DNA of 64,000 bases. It comes from JBFMFR01 sp040752025. GTDB taxonomy: Bacteria > Chloroflexota > Anaerolineae > Anaerolineales > UBA4823. This document shows positions 44,050 to 51,788 of this stretch, in pieces. Every line of letters begins with the position of its first letter. The first letter of the stretch is position 1. The position numbers were made by a program, and so were the translations under genes. The stretch spans positions 1-64,000 of the forward strand of contig JBFMFR010000002.1 in NCBI GenBank assembly GCA_040752025.1, in the 5' to 3' direction. A model generated the notes under the pieces. That model was not told where the DNA came from. It saw nothing but the letters and a program-made list of their open reading frames with translations, and made no database searches.

Positions 44050-45126
44050 TCAGGCCGGATGCCCGTTGCTGGCGACCTGCCTGGCGATGTAAGCCGCATC
44101 TGCGCCCACGCCGCCCAGCAGGGCCGAACTCAGCGCGCTCTGGAAGTGCAGGCCAACGAAATACAACCCCGGCGCTGCCGCCGCCACCCCGCGCTGGTGG
44201 CGCGGGTAGCCATACTCGTCGAACACCGGCAGGTCGATCCACTTGAAATTCGGGCGAAAGCCGGTTGCCCAGATCACGCTCTCCACTTGCAGTGTGCGAC
44301 CATCCTCGCTTTGCGCTTGGCCCGCCTGGACGCCGGCCACGCGTGATATGCATTCGACCCCGGCTGCTACCACCTCCTGCCGGTTGGAGCGGATCAGCGG
44401 GTTGCCGTGGTAGAGCACATTCGCTTTCATCTTTCGCCCCACAGGCGTATCCACGCTCAACACGTGGCTGAGGAACCACCAGTAGGGCCGCCCGCCGAAG
44501 GCCTTGCCCAGCGTATTGGCCGGGATGTGCCCCACGTCGCGCCCCGCCAGCCACACCTGCTTACCGGCCCTGGCGAGTTCCAGGGCGATCTCGGCCCCAG
44601 AATTGCCTGCCCCAACCACCAACACCGTCTGCCCTGTGATCTGTTCCGGGTTGCGGTAGGCGCTCGAGTGTAACTGCTGGATGCTCGGGTCGAGCTGGCT
44701 GGCAAAGTCCGGCGTATAGGGGGCCTGAAATGGCCCGGTGGCGACGATTACATTCCTGGCAGAAAAACTGTCTCCGCCCGAGGCTACCTGGTAGGTTTGG
44801 TCGCTGCGCCTGAGCGCCTCCACCTTCACCCCGTGCCGCACCGGCAGGTGGAACTGCCCGGCGTAGCCTTCCAGGAAATCGGCGACTTCATCCTTCGTAG
44901 GGGAGTAGTAATCCGGTTTCGGGAACGGCAGCCCTGGCAGGCCGTCGAACTGGCTGGGAGTGAACAACCGCAGGCTGTCCCAGCGCTTGCGCCAGGTCTC
45001 GCCAGTGCGTTGACCCCCATCCAAAATGATGAAACCCTGGCCCTGTTGGGCGAGGAAATAACCGGCGGCCAGGCCTGCCTGCCCGCCGCCGATCACGATC
45101 GTCTGAAAGGATTTTTCGCTTGACAT
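44050..45126 (-). CDS. FAD-dependent NAD(P)H monooxygenase (flavin-containing monooxygenase-like)
   Basis: A 358-residue flavoprotein with an FAD-binding motif GGGQAG at residues 13-18 and an NADPH-binding motif GAGNSGAEIA near 172-181. An ATGFRPN motif lies close to the C-terminus. This two-Rossmann pattern is that of flavin-containing monooxygenases and CzcO-like oxidoreductases. It is divergently arranged with a TetR-family regulator across a 60-base spacer that contains an extended palindrome over its promoter, so it is probably induced by its own substrate. The start has an AGGTGA ribosome site. The substrate is unknown. Confidence 0.85.
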   Translation of the reverse strand: MSSEKSFQTIVIGGGQAGLAAGYFLAQQGQGFIILDGGQRTGETWRKRWDSLRLFTPSQFDGLPGLPFPKPDYYSPTKDEVADFLEGYAGQFHLPVRHGVKVEALRRSDQTYQVASGGDSFSARNVIVATGPFQAPYTPDFASQLDPSIQQLHSSAYRNPEQITGQTVLVVGAGNSGAEIALELARAGKQVWLAGRDVGHIPANTLGKAFGGRPYWWFLSHVLSVDTPVGRKMKANVLYHGNPLIRSNRQEVVAAGVECISRVAGVQAGQAQSEDGRTLQVESVIWATGFRPNFKWIDLPVFDEYGYPRHQRGVAAAAPGLYFVGLHFQSALSSALLGGVGADAAYIARQVASNGHPA

Positions 45127-45144
45127 TCTACATCACCTGTAATA

Positions 45145-45185
45145 TAATATAGTCTAACTACAATGAATGGAGTTATACTATAATA
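45145..45185. promoter_or_regulatory. Palindromic operator between monooxygenase and tetR-like genes
   Basis: Arms 45145-45161 and 45169-45185 are inverted repeats matching at 14 of 17 positions around a 7-base centre. It includes the TATAAT (45179-45184) just before the regulator start and the AT-rich -10 region of the monooxygenase. Repression of both genes by the TetR protein is the natural reading. Confidence 0.7.
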
Positions 45186-45186
45186 A

Positions 45187-45813
45187 ATGACAGATGTCAA
45201 GAGGCAAAACAAGTCCACCCTGCGCCAGCGGCAGGCCCAGGCCACCCGAGACATGATCACCAGCGCCGCACAGGCGCTTTTTCTGGAGCAAGGCTATGCC
45301 TGCACCACCATCGAAGCCATCGCCGCGCAGGCCGGCGTAGCCGTCAGCACCGTGTATGCCGTATTCGGCTCCAAGCGCGGCATCCTGCGCGCCATCCGGC
45401 AAGCCTGGCACGAACACTCGCACATCCGCGAAGTCGCCTTCGGCGACCCGGGAGATGCCAGCCCGCAGGAGCGCATCCGCCAACTGGCGCAGGCCACCCG
45501 CAGGCAGTGGGAATCTGGCGCCCAGGTGCTCGCCATCTACACCGGGGCTTCTGCCGCCGACCCGCAGGCAGCCGCTGAGCTGGCCGAGGCGCTGGCAGGC
45601 CGGCGCAAAGGCATCCAGACCTTCGCCCGCAGCCTGGAGCCGCACCTCCGCCCGGGCCTGGATGCCGCCAGCGCCGCCGCCGTCCTGCAAGCCCTGTGCC
45701 TGCCAGAGGTGTACGATGAACTGGTGTGGCACTCGGGTTGGTCGGCTGAGGCCTACGAAGCCTGGCTAACGCAGGCCATCCAACGGGAGTTATTGCCACA
45801 ACAAACAGGTTGA
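45187..45813 (+). CDS. TetR-family transcriptional regulator
   Basis: A 208-residue regulator. The N-terminal helix-turn-helix domain (about 15-62) carries the signature TTIEAIAAQAGVAVSTVYAVFGSK, and an all-helical ligand domain follows. It diverges from an FAD monooxygenase and probably represses it and itself through the intervening palindrome. The start lies only 2 bases after a TATAAT; there is no Shine-Dalgarno. It converges on a lipoprotein gene with 11 bases between them. Confidence 0.87.
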   Translation: MTDVKRQNKSTLRQRQAQATRDMITSAAQALFLEQGYACTTIEAIAAQAGVAVSTVYAVFGSKRGILRAIRQAWHEHSHIREVAFGDPGDASPQERIRQLAQATRRQWESGAQVLAIYTGASAADPQAAAELAEALAGRRKGIQTFARSLEPHLRPGLDAASAAAVLQALCLPEVYDELVWHSGWSAEAYEAWLTQAIQRELLPQQTG

Positions 45814-45824
45814 AGCTTGCGCCG

Positions 45825-46775
45825 TTACTGCCCAGCAAATGCGCTGACCTTCAGATCGAAACAGGCCGTTTCCGGGCTTTCCGTGATTAGCCGGTAGAAT
45901 TCCTCATTGGTGAGCGCCGCCGCCTCTTCCAGGGATGTTCCCGTCGTGCGCGATGGGGGGTAGTGAGGCTCTTTGCCATACCACATTCGCATGGATGGCA
46001 CCGGCGCTCGACCAGGGCAGAAATGATAGAAGTCCTCGCCTATTTCATCGATGAAAACCGACCTGTAAGAGATAATGACATCCTGGTCATCGAAAAACAG
46101 ATCGTAATCGATGTAAATATAAAGTGGCTCGTTCCCATCATGCTGCATGCTTCGGAAAAGCCGTATCAAAGAAGGCACCCCGTATGTCCTCAAAATATTC
46201 TCCGGCCAATATGCCATCCACTCACTTCTTGGCGACTCGAGGTCAATATTCATAGATACTGATAAACTTGCGACAATATCATCTTCCACCTCAAAAAGAA
46301 TTTCGCCTCCAAAATCGTTTTTGTATCTGTAAGGTACTCCATAAAAACTCGGTGTTGTATGGATCAGTTCTAGGCCTAATCTGGTCATCAGACCTTTTGC
46401 CTGGTTGAAATCTGTTTTACCCGGAACGATTCTCCAGAAACAGGGGGGCCCACAATCACCATTTGTCTTGAACAGCAACCGCATCCATTCTTCTCGTTCC
46501 TGTGCTGACAGCGTAGGAAATGGTGTGATGGTAGCGGTGATAGGCGTAGAAGAAAGAGTAGGTTGTATGCTATAAGGTGTGGGGGAAATTGTGCCTGAAA
46601 GCACAGTGGGTGCAATTGGGGATGTCAAAATAGAAACTGGCTTTTCATCCGGCGAAGCCAGAGCAACCGGGGCGGCTGCTGTCGCCGCTAACGGCGCCTG
46701 GTGAGTGGAACAGGCGCAAAGTGTGAGCAAGACGATCACATAAATTCCCCGGAAAGTAGAGGTTTGGTTGCACAT
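45825..46775 (-). CDS. Lipoprotein of unknown function
   Basis: A 316-residue exported lipoprotein. The signal peptide ends at a lipobox TLCAC near residue 22, followed by a Pro/Thr/Ser-rich linker of about 70 residues and a globular domain rich in aromatic residues. The domain has the pairs CGPPC and FYHFC, so disulfides are possible. No family was recognised. It is the last of three same-strand genes that begin with an Xre-type membrane regulator; the gap to the preceding small membrane gene is 49 bases. Base composition is a little more AT-rich than in the neighbours, which suggests an accessory region. Confidence 0.65.
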   Translation of the reverse strand: MCNQTSTFRGIYVIVLLTLCACSTHQAPLAATAAAPVALASPDEKPVSILTSPIAPTVLSGTISPTPYSIQPTLSSTPITATITPFPTLSAQEREEWMRLLFKTNGDCGPPCFWRIVPGKTDFNQAKGLMTRLGLELIHTTPSFYGVPYRYKNDFGGEILFEVEDDIVASLSVSMNIDLESPRSEWMAYWPENILRTYGVPSLIRLFRSMQHDGNEPLYIYIDYDLFFDDQDVIISYRSVFIDEIGEDFYHFCPGRAPVPSMRMWYGKEPHYPPSRTTGTSLEEAAALTNEEFYRLITESPETACFDLKVSAFAGQ

Positions 46776-46824
46776 TGCCTTATCGCAAAAATCTGCGTGA
46801 GCCTACATCTGCCGCTGCACTCTC

Positions 46825-47010
46825 TTATGAGTAATGCTTTCTCTTTTTGGAAGAATACACGATGAGAGCTACAAATAAGCCAAACACGGTTGCAAAGATT
46901 AAATCGTGCCCGAAGTTGAAACTGTCCGTTTGAATCAGATATCGAGTAAGTAAACTCCCGGATAAACCCCATAATACCAGACCAGCACAAAAAAAGCGAT
47001 ACTGCTCCAC
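46825..47010 (-). CDS. Small two-helix membrane protein
   Basis: A 61-residue protein with two hydrophobic segments and a basic C-terminus (KKRKHYS). The start is a GTG with AAAGGA just upstream. It lies 21 bases after the Xre-type membrane regulator and before a lipoprotein gene. No family was recognised. A competing frame at 46736-46990 has no membrane or family signature and was rejected. Confidence 0.5.
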   Translation of the reverse strand: MEQYRFFCAGLVLWGLSGSLLTRYLIQTDSFNFGHDLIFATVFGLFVALIVYSSKKRKHYS

Positions 47011-47031
47011 ATTCCTTTCAGCGTCGGGAAA

Positions 47032-47622
47032 TTACTTCACAATCGGGATACTCAGCGCATAATGGACAGGCTTATCGGACAGCGCTCGCATGGCATTAAC
47101 GACACCCTGGTACATACAGAAAATGCCGATCAGCAAAAGCGGCATCGTGGAGCACATGACGAGTAACATAAAAGTGGGACCACCTTCCACAGTGTTTATT
47201 CCCGCTTCGCCCATGAAAGCAAGGGCAACTGGAACGATCATAAGCACGAATAGAACAGCAAAGAGCACCAGCGTCATAGTGATTTGGAAATTGAGCACCT
47301 GGCGGCCTTGTTTGTCGATCTTGACGGATTCCTTCTTCTTCCAGGACCATAGCAGCAGGGGAATGATGACGATGCAGAACATACTGCTGAGGTGCAGGAG
47401 AGCCAGCCAGAGATTCTCGTTAGCCGCGCCCTCGATGCTGAAATCGAATTCCAGCGCAGCGCTCAGGCATTGCAGCGTATAAGCGCGTGGGTCCACTTCG
47501 CCGCTTTCGATGCGCTGGATGGTGCGCAGGCTGACTTCACAGCTTTCCGCCAATTGTTCCTGTGTCAATCCTCTTTGCTGCCGCAGTTCAGAGACTTTGA
47601 GTCCGAGATCAGGTTGGTTCAT
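47032..47622 (-). CDS. Xre-type helix-turn-helix fused to a DUF4870-like membrane domain
   Basis: A 196-residue protein. An N-terminal Xre helix-turn-helix (about residues 7-58, motif GLTQEQLAESCEVSLRTIQRIE) is joined directly to a membrane domain with four helices resembling DUF4870 proteins. This would place a DNA-binding domain at the inner face of the membrane, possibly as a one-component sensor. It heads a three-gene group with a small membrane protein and a lipoprotein. The start has a GGAG ribosome site. Confidence 0.8.
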   Translation of the reverse strand: MNQPDLGLKVSELRQQRGLTQEQLAESCEVSLRTIQRIESGEVDPRAYTLQCLSAALEFDFSIEGAANENLWLALLHLSSMFCIVIIPLLLWSWKKKESVKIDKQGRQVLNFQITMTLVLFAVLFVLMIVPVALAFMGEAGINTVEGGPTFMLLVMCSTMPLLLIGIFCMYQGVVNAMRALSDKPVHYALSIPIVK

Positions 47623-48385
47623 TAGTTACTCCTTTCGAAATTCTCCCTAATTATAGAAACAACCCGCAGAAACACAACGACGTAAGGACGACATTGCTAC
47701 GACATTTCTCTTTTGGGCACGACATTTGCTCAACAAGGTCCCTGGCTCCTGGGAATACAGGCTGCCCAAAAAGGAAATCGCCCCCGGGAATGCAGGCAGC
47801 CGCCCTTCTCGAAGCGAAATTGCCGGCCTCTCATCCAAGATCAAGCCCTTGGTGATTGCCCATAAGTATAGCGCAATCCCACCTTACTTGCCAGGATGCC
47901 GTTGGTAGGGTCGTAGATGTAACCCGGTCTCGCCTAACCTCATTGTTTGCACCCAGGCCGAGGGCATGAGCCTGAGCCAGTGGGCCAGCAAAGCCCTATC
48001 AGAGGCGGCAAGGCGCTCACCAGAGTGAGGTAAGTTTCAACCTCATCAGAATCAACAGAGATCTACGTTTCATTCGAACCTCCTCTCTCCACATCCCATG
48101 CCATCGCCTCAAAACCCGCCAGAGTACTTTCAAATTTTACCGCATCCATCTGCGAAAATCTGCGCGCCTCTGCGGATCCCATCCAGCCCTTGGTGGTTGC
48201 CAATAAGATCTAAAGAACGCGACCCAGGATCGTGCGCTTCGAGCGCACTTGGCGTATCAGCCTGAGATTTGAATCTCAGGCGCCTGGCGCATTGTCACCC
48301 TACAAGCTTCGCCCCGTTCAAGGTACAATCATCTCCAGGCATCCACCGCATCCTGTTCATGCTGCACAGCGGACGAGGCGCAGAG
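47623..48385. other. Gene-poor region with decayed sequence and short repeats
   Basis: About 760 bases with no convincing gene. It holds a 23-bp direct repeat (47844-47866 and 48185-48207, 21 of 23 identical) and a second short direct repeat (GGGAAT-CAGGC-GCC type, near 47753 and 47786). It also holds short broken reading frames on the minus strand. The composition is more AT-rich than the surroundings. Confidence 0.6.
47841..48073 (-). pseudogene. Possible remnant of a secreted-protein gene
   Basis: A strong AGGAGG site lies before an ATG at 48073. The short peptide that follows is basic then hydrophobic, like a signal peptide, but stops after 18 codons. Other frames further on read through VETYLTLVSALPP and then GYIYDPTNGILAS before a stop at 47841. 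Frameshifts would be needed to join these parts. The evidence is weak, and the original family cannot be named. Confidence 0.3.
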
Positions 48386-48847
48386 ATGAAACCTTTCATT
48401 CCCATTGTAATTTGCATGCTCCTGCTCAGCGGGTGCGGGCTCGTTCCCGTTGAGCCGCCGACGCCCACGAAAACCATCACGCCCACACCCGCCTGCCAGG
48501 TGAAAAACGGGAAATGGGGTAGTAAATGGACGGTGCTGAGCCTTGGAAGCGCCAGCCATACCCTTACTTTCACCGTCTATAACTGCACCATCATCTCCTG
48601 GGTCATCTGGACTTTTCCCCTGCCAGGAGAACTGCTCTGGTGGACCGGCCTCGACGCCATCCCCATCATTGACAACCAGTTCTCCCACGAGGAAGACACT
48701 GGGGATGGGGTATTTACGCTGGCAGGCTCCTTTGATTCGGCTACTTCCAGCCACGGAACGCTGTTTTTCCCCAAGGGTTTTTCAGTCTTCGGCGCCATCC
48801 TGACCAAGGATGTAACCTTTCCTTGGACGGCCGCGCCGGCGCAGTGA
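48386..48847 (+). CDS. Small lipoprotein of unknown function
   Basis: A 153-residue lipoprotein with lipobox LLSGC, a short Pro/Thr-rich linker (TPTKTITPTPA) and a compact domain rich in Trp, Phe and Thr with no recognised family. The ATG at 48386 gives the signal peptide; an in-frame upstream start was rejected. A GAGGCGCAGAG stretch may act as the ribosome site. It ends 6 bases before the phosphotransferase gene, so co-transcription with the next three genes is possible. Confidence 0.65.
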   Translation: MKPFIPIVICMLLLSGCGLVPVEPPTPTKTITPTPACQVKNGKWGSKWTVLSLGSASHTLTFTVYNCTIISWVIWTFPLPGELLWWTGLDAIPIIDNQFSHEEDTGDGVFTLAGSFDSATSSHGTLFFPKGFSVFGAILTKDVTFPWTAAPAQ

Positions 48848-48853
48848 GCACAG

Positions 48854-49879
48854 ATGGCGATATACCAGGCATTGGACGCCCTCCCTCTAGATGAGATCGA
48901 GCGCCTGCTCAGCCAGGCAGCCCGGCTCGGGCTGGAACAGTATCCCATCGATGAAAGACTGTCCCTGACGCCGCTCCGCCACAACGAAAACGCCACCTTC
49001 CGCGTGGAGGCGCAGGGCCAGCCGCGCTACCTGCTGCGCCTGCACTACCCCCGCACGTCCGCCCTGGACTTCACCCACGGCGACCTGGTCCTGATCGAGT
49101 CAGAGCTGGCCTGGCTGGAAGCCCTCGGCCGGGAGACGAAGCTGGCGCTGCCCAAACCGCTGCGCGCGCGTAACGGCCGGCTGGCCGTGTCAGTGGAGAT
49201 AGCAGAGGCTGGCCTCAGCCTGCCGTGCTCGCTGCTGCACTGGGTGGCCGGGCAGCCTTACACCCGCGACCTGGAAAGCGAGTCCACCGCCCGCAGCCTG
49301 GGAGACACCATCGCCCGCCTGCACGAACACGGCAGCCGCTGGCAGCCGCCGCCGGGCTTCAAACGCACTCGGCGCGACGCCGCCTACTTCCAGGAAATGC
49401 TGGAGAACCTGCGCCGGGTTGCCGCCCAGTCGCCTATCCAGGCATCCGATCTGGAGATTTTCAGCCAGTCCGTATCCATCCTCGTGCAAGAGATGGCTCA
49501 ACTGCCCGAGATCGCCCCGTTCTACGGGCTGATCCACGCCGATTTACACAAAGGCAACCTGCTGCTGCACGCCGGCCAGGTGCGCCCGATCGATTTCTCC
49601 TTCTGCTCTTTCGGGCATTTCACCTTCGATTTGGCTATCGCCCTGTCAGATATGCGCCCCGAACTGCGCCAGGCGGCACTGGAGAGCTACCAGGCCGTGC
49701 GCCCGCTGCCGGAAAACTACGCCCGCCAGATCGAAGGCTTCTTCGTCGGCAGCATGCTGGGCACCATCTACTTCATCGCCAGCCGGCCCGTAGAGCAGGA
49801 GTGGGTCGGCCGCCGTGTACCGCAAATCGCCGAAGATTACGCCCGCAAGTATAACCAGGGCATCCCCTTCTGGTTTTAG
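48854..49879 (+). CDS. APH-family phosphotransferase (kinase-like)
   Basis: A 341-residue protein with the aminoglycoside-phosphotransferase/homoserine-kinase-type fold. The catalytic loop LIHADLHKGNLLLH and the metal-binding IDFSFCSFGHFTFDLA are both present, near residues 230-265. The small N-terminal lobe (ATFRVE...YLLRLH) fits ATP binding. The family phosphorylates small molecules or sugars; antibiotic resistance cannot be claimed. It is followed 6 bases later by a GNAT gene, and the two may act on related small molecules. Confidence 0.82.
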   Translation: MAIYQALDALPLDEIERLLSQAARLGLEQYPIDERLSLTPLRHNENATFRVEAQGQPRYLLRLHYPRTSALDFTHGDLVLIESELAWLEALGRETKLALPKPLRARNGRLAVSVEIAEAGLSLPCSLLHWVAGQPYTRDLESESTARSLGDTIARLHEHGSRWQPPPGFKRTRRDAAYFQEMLENLRRVAAQSPIQASDLEIFSQSVSILVQEMAQLPEIAPFYGLIHADLHKGNLLLHAGQVRPIDFSFCSFGHFTFDLAIALSDMRPELRQAALESYQAVRPLPENYARQIEGFFVGSMLGTIYFIASRPVEQEWVGRRVPQIAEDYARKYNQGIPFWF

Positions 49880-49885
49880 ATCAAG

Positions 49886-51094
49886 ATGGAGGTTTTCTTG
49901 AACACTTCGGATGACTTTCGCTTAACCGCAGTGCACCCGCACGAGCACCTCCAGGCAGTGGCGCAGATCACCTCGGACGCCTTTGCCAACGGGCAGTACG
50001 TGGAAGAAATCGCCGCCCAATACATCGGCAACAGCCATTACGATTGGGATGTCTCGCGGCTGGTCTGGCATAAGGGGCAGTTAGTCCACCACTGGGGGGT
50101 GTGGGGCTATCCCATGCGCCTGGATGGCGTGTTGCTGAAAGTTGCCGGAGTCGGCGCCGTCACCACCCTGCCGGATTACCGCCAGCGCGGCCTGATGGCC
50201 CGCGCTGTCCTGGACTCTTTGCGGGGCATGCGTGAGAACGGCTACGACCTGAGCATCCTGCGCGGGCGGCATTACGTCAAATTCGGCTACGCCCGCGCCT
50301 GGAACTACGTCACCTACCGTTTGAAAGCGGAGGAACTGCCCGAGCTGCCCGCCCCGCCGCCCTATGAACTGCTCGGGCCGGAGCGCATGGCGGAGATCGA
50401 AGCCTGCTATAACCAGCACTACCAGGCCTACAGCGGCGTAGCCGTGCGCCCAACCTACCGCATGCTGCAGGCCGGGGATATGAACGCTTACGGCTGGCAG
50501 GATGCAGATGGCCAGCTTGCCGGCTACATGCGCGCTGTGCCCACCGATGACAAAAAGACACTGCAATGCCTGGAGGCCACCGGCGATGCGCAGCAGGGCC
50601 TGGCGGTGCTGGGCGAGCTGTTCAAAGCAGGCGCATACGAAACCCTGGCCTTCTTTACCCTGCCGCACCAGCACCCCATCCTGCAGTGGCTCCGCCGGGG
50701 GGCTTGCGTGGTAGAAGACCGCTACTTCCACAACAGCGGCTGGCGCGTGCGCATCGTCGACCTGGCCAGCGCCCTGCACAAGCTGCGCCCCCGCCTGGAG
50801 GCGCGTTTGCAGCGCTCTTGGCTGGCGGGTTGGCATGGCAGCCTGCTCCTGGATGCTGGCGAGCAGCAGGCCACCCTGCAAATCAAGGGAGACAAAGTGC
50901 AGGTGCTGGAGGCTGCCGAGAGCGAACACGCCATCCACGGTGGGGCCGAGATCGGGCGCCTGCTGATCGGCTCAGACCAGCCGGAAGAAGTGCTGGCCCA
51001 GGCGCAAATGTGCTGCACCGGGTTGGGCGCCGAGCTGGCCTGCGCCCTCTTCCCCAACCTGCACCCGGTGATGAGCCAGTGGGATGAGTATTAG
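49886..51094 (+). CDS. Eis-like GNAT N-acetyltransferase
   Basis: A 402-residue protein with a tandem GNAT arrangement and a C-terminal sterol-carrier-like domain, as in the Eis family. The acetyl-CoA loop is visible as TTLPDYRQRGLMARAVLD (about 90-108). A FGYAR element follows near residue 134. The substrate (amine or peptide) is unknown. It lies 6 bases after a phosphotransferase gene and 3 bases before a phosphoesterase gene, so the three probably form one transcript. Confidence 0.82.
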   Translation: MEVFLNTSDDFRLTAVHPHEHLQAVAQITSDAFANGQYVEEIAAQYIGNSHYDWDVSRLVWHKGQLVHHWGVWGYPMRLDGVLLKVAGVGAVTTLPDYRQRGLMARAVLDSLRGMRENGYDLSILRGRHYVKFGYARAWNYVTYRLKAEELPELPAPPPYELLGPERMAEIEACYNQHYQAYSGVAVRPTYRMLQAGDMNAYGWQDADGQLAGYMRAVPTDDKKTLQCLEATGDAQQGLAVLGELFKAGAYETLAFFTLPHQHPILQWLRRGACVVEDRYFHNSGWRVRIVDLASALHKLRPRLEARLQRSWLAGWHGSLLLDAGEQQATLQIKGDKVQVLEAAESEHAIHGGAEIGRLLIGSDQPEEVLAQAQMCCTGLGAELACALFPNLHPVMSQWDEY

Positions 51095-51097
51095 CCT

Positions 51098-51778
51098 ATG
51101 CGCATCGCACTCTTCTCCGACATCCACGGCAACCTCAGCGGGCTACGGGCAGTCCTCGCCAAGATCGACCAGTTGGGCGGTGCCGATCGCCTGGTCGCCG
51201 CCGGGGACCTGATCGGTGGTGGACCCGGCGCCGATGACCTCTTCGACCTGCTGCTCGAGCGCCGCGTGGCGCTGCTGCGCGGTAACACCGAAGAGATGAT
51301 GCTGGACGCCAGCCTGATCCACGCCCATGCCGCCTCACCCTATCTCGACTTGATGCTGCGCACGCACGATTGGCTGCACGCCCACCTGTCGCCAGCTTAC
51401 TGGAAACTGATCGAAGAACTGCCGCTCTCGCTCAGTATCGAGGCTGCTCCTGGTCAGCGGATCTTCGCCTGCCACGCCGCGCCGCAGGATACCTGGGCGT
51501 ATACTACTTCAGCCGAAGAGCCCGTAGAAAAGCTGCGGGCGGCTTACGGCCAGCTCCCGGCGCAGGTAGTCGCCTACGGCCATTTCCACCAGCACCATGT
51601 CCTCCGCCTGGACGATAAATTGCTGCTCAACGTGGCCAGCGTTGGGCTGCGCTCGGATGGTCTGAGCGCCTTGACGCTTGTGGAATACCGCGCTGCCTGG
51701 GTCATCAGGCAGTTCCAGGTGCCTTATGATGTAGCAGAAGAACGGCGTTTGATGGCCGAGCGCCGCGTGCCAGGCTAG
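51098..51778 (+). CDS. Calcineurin-like metallophosphoesterase (YfcE-type)
   Basis: A 226-residue enzyme with the binuclear metal motifs SDIHGN (residues 8-13), AGDLIGGGP (about 35), RGNTEEM (about 62) and YGHFHQHH (about 165). It belongs to the YfcE/MJ0936 phosphodiesterase group, whose physiological substrate is usually unknown. It starts 3 bases after the Eis-like stop. It ends 10 bases before the convergent VWA gene, and no clear terminator lies between them. Confidence 0.87.
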   Translation: MRIALFSDIHGNLSGLRAVLAKIDQLGGADRLVAAGDLIGGGPGADDLFDLLLERRVALLRGNTEEMMLDASLIHAHAASPYLDLMLRTHDWLHAHLSPAYWKLIEELPLSLSIEAAPGQRIFACHAAPQDTWAYTTSAEEPVEKLRAAYGQLPAQVVAYGHFHQHHVLRLDDKLLLNVASVGLRSDGLSALTLVEYRAAWVIRQFQVPYDVAEERRLMAERRVPG

Positions 51779-51788
51779 GCGTTCGCCC

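Noticed and set aside
47647..47844. Open frame of 65 codons in the gene-poor region
   Set aside because: No ribosome site, no hydrophobic or family pattern, and the surrounding DNA appears decayed.
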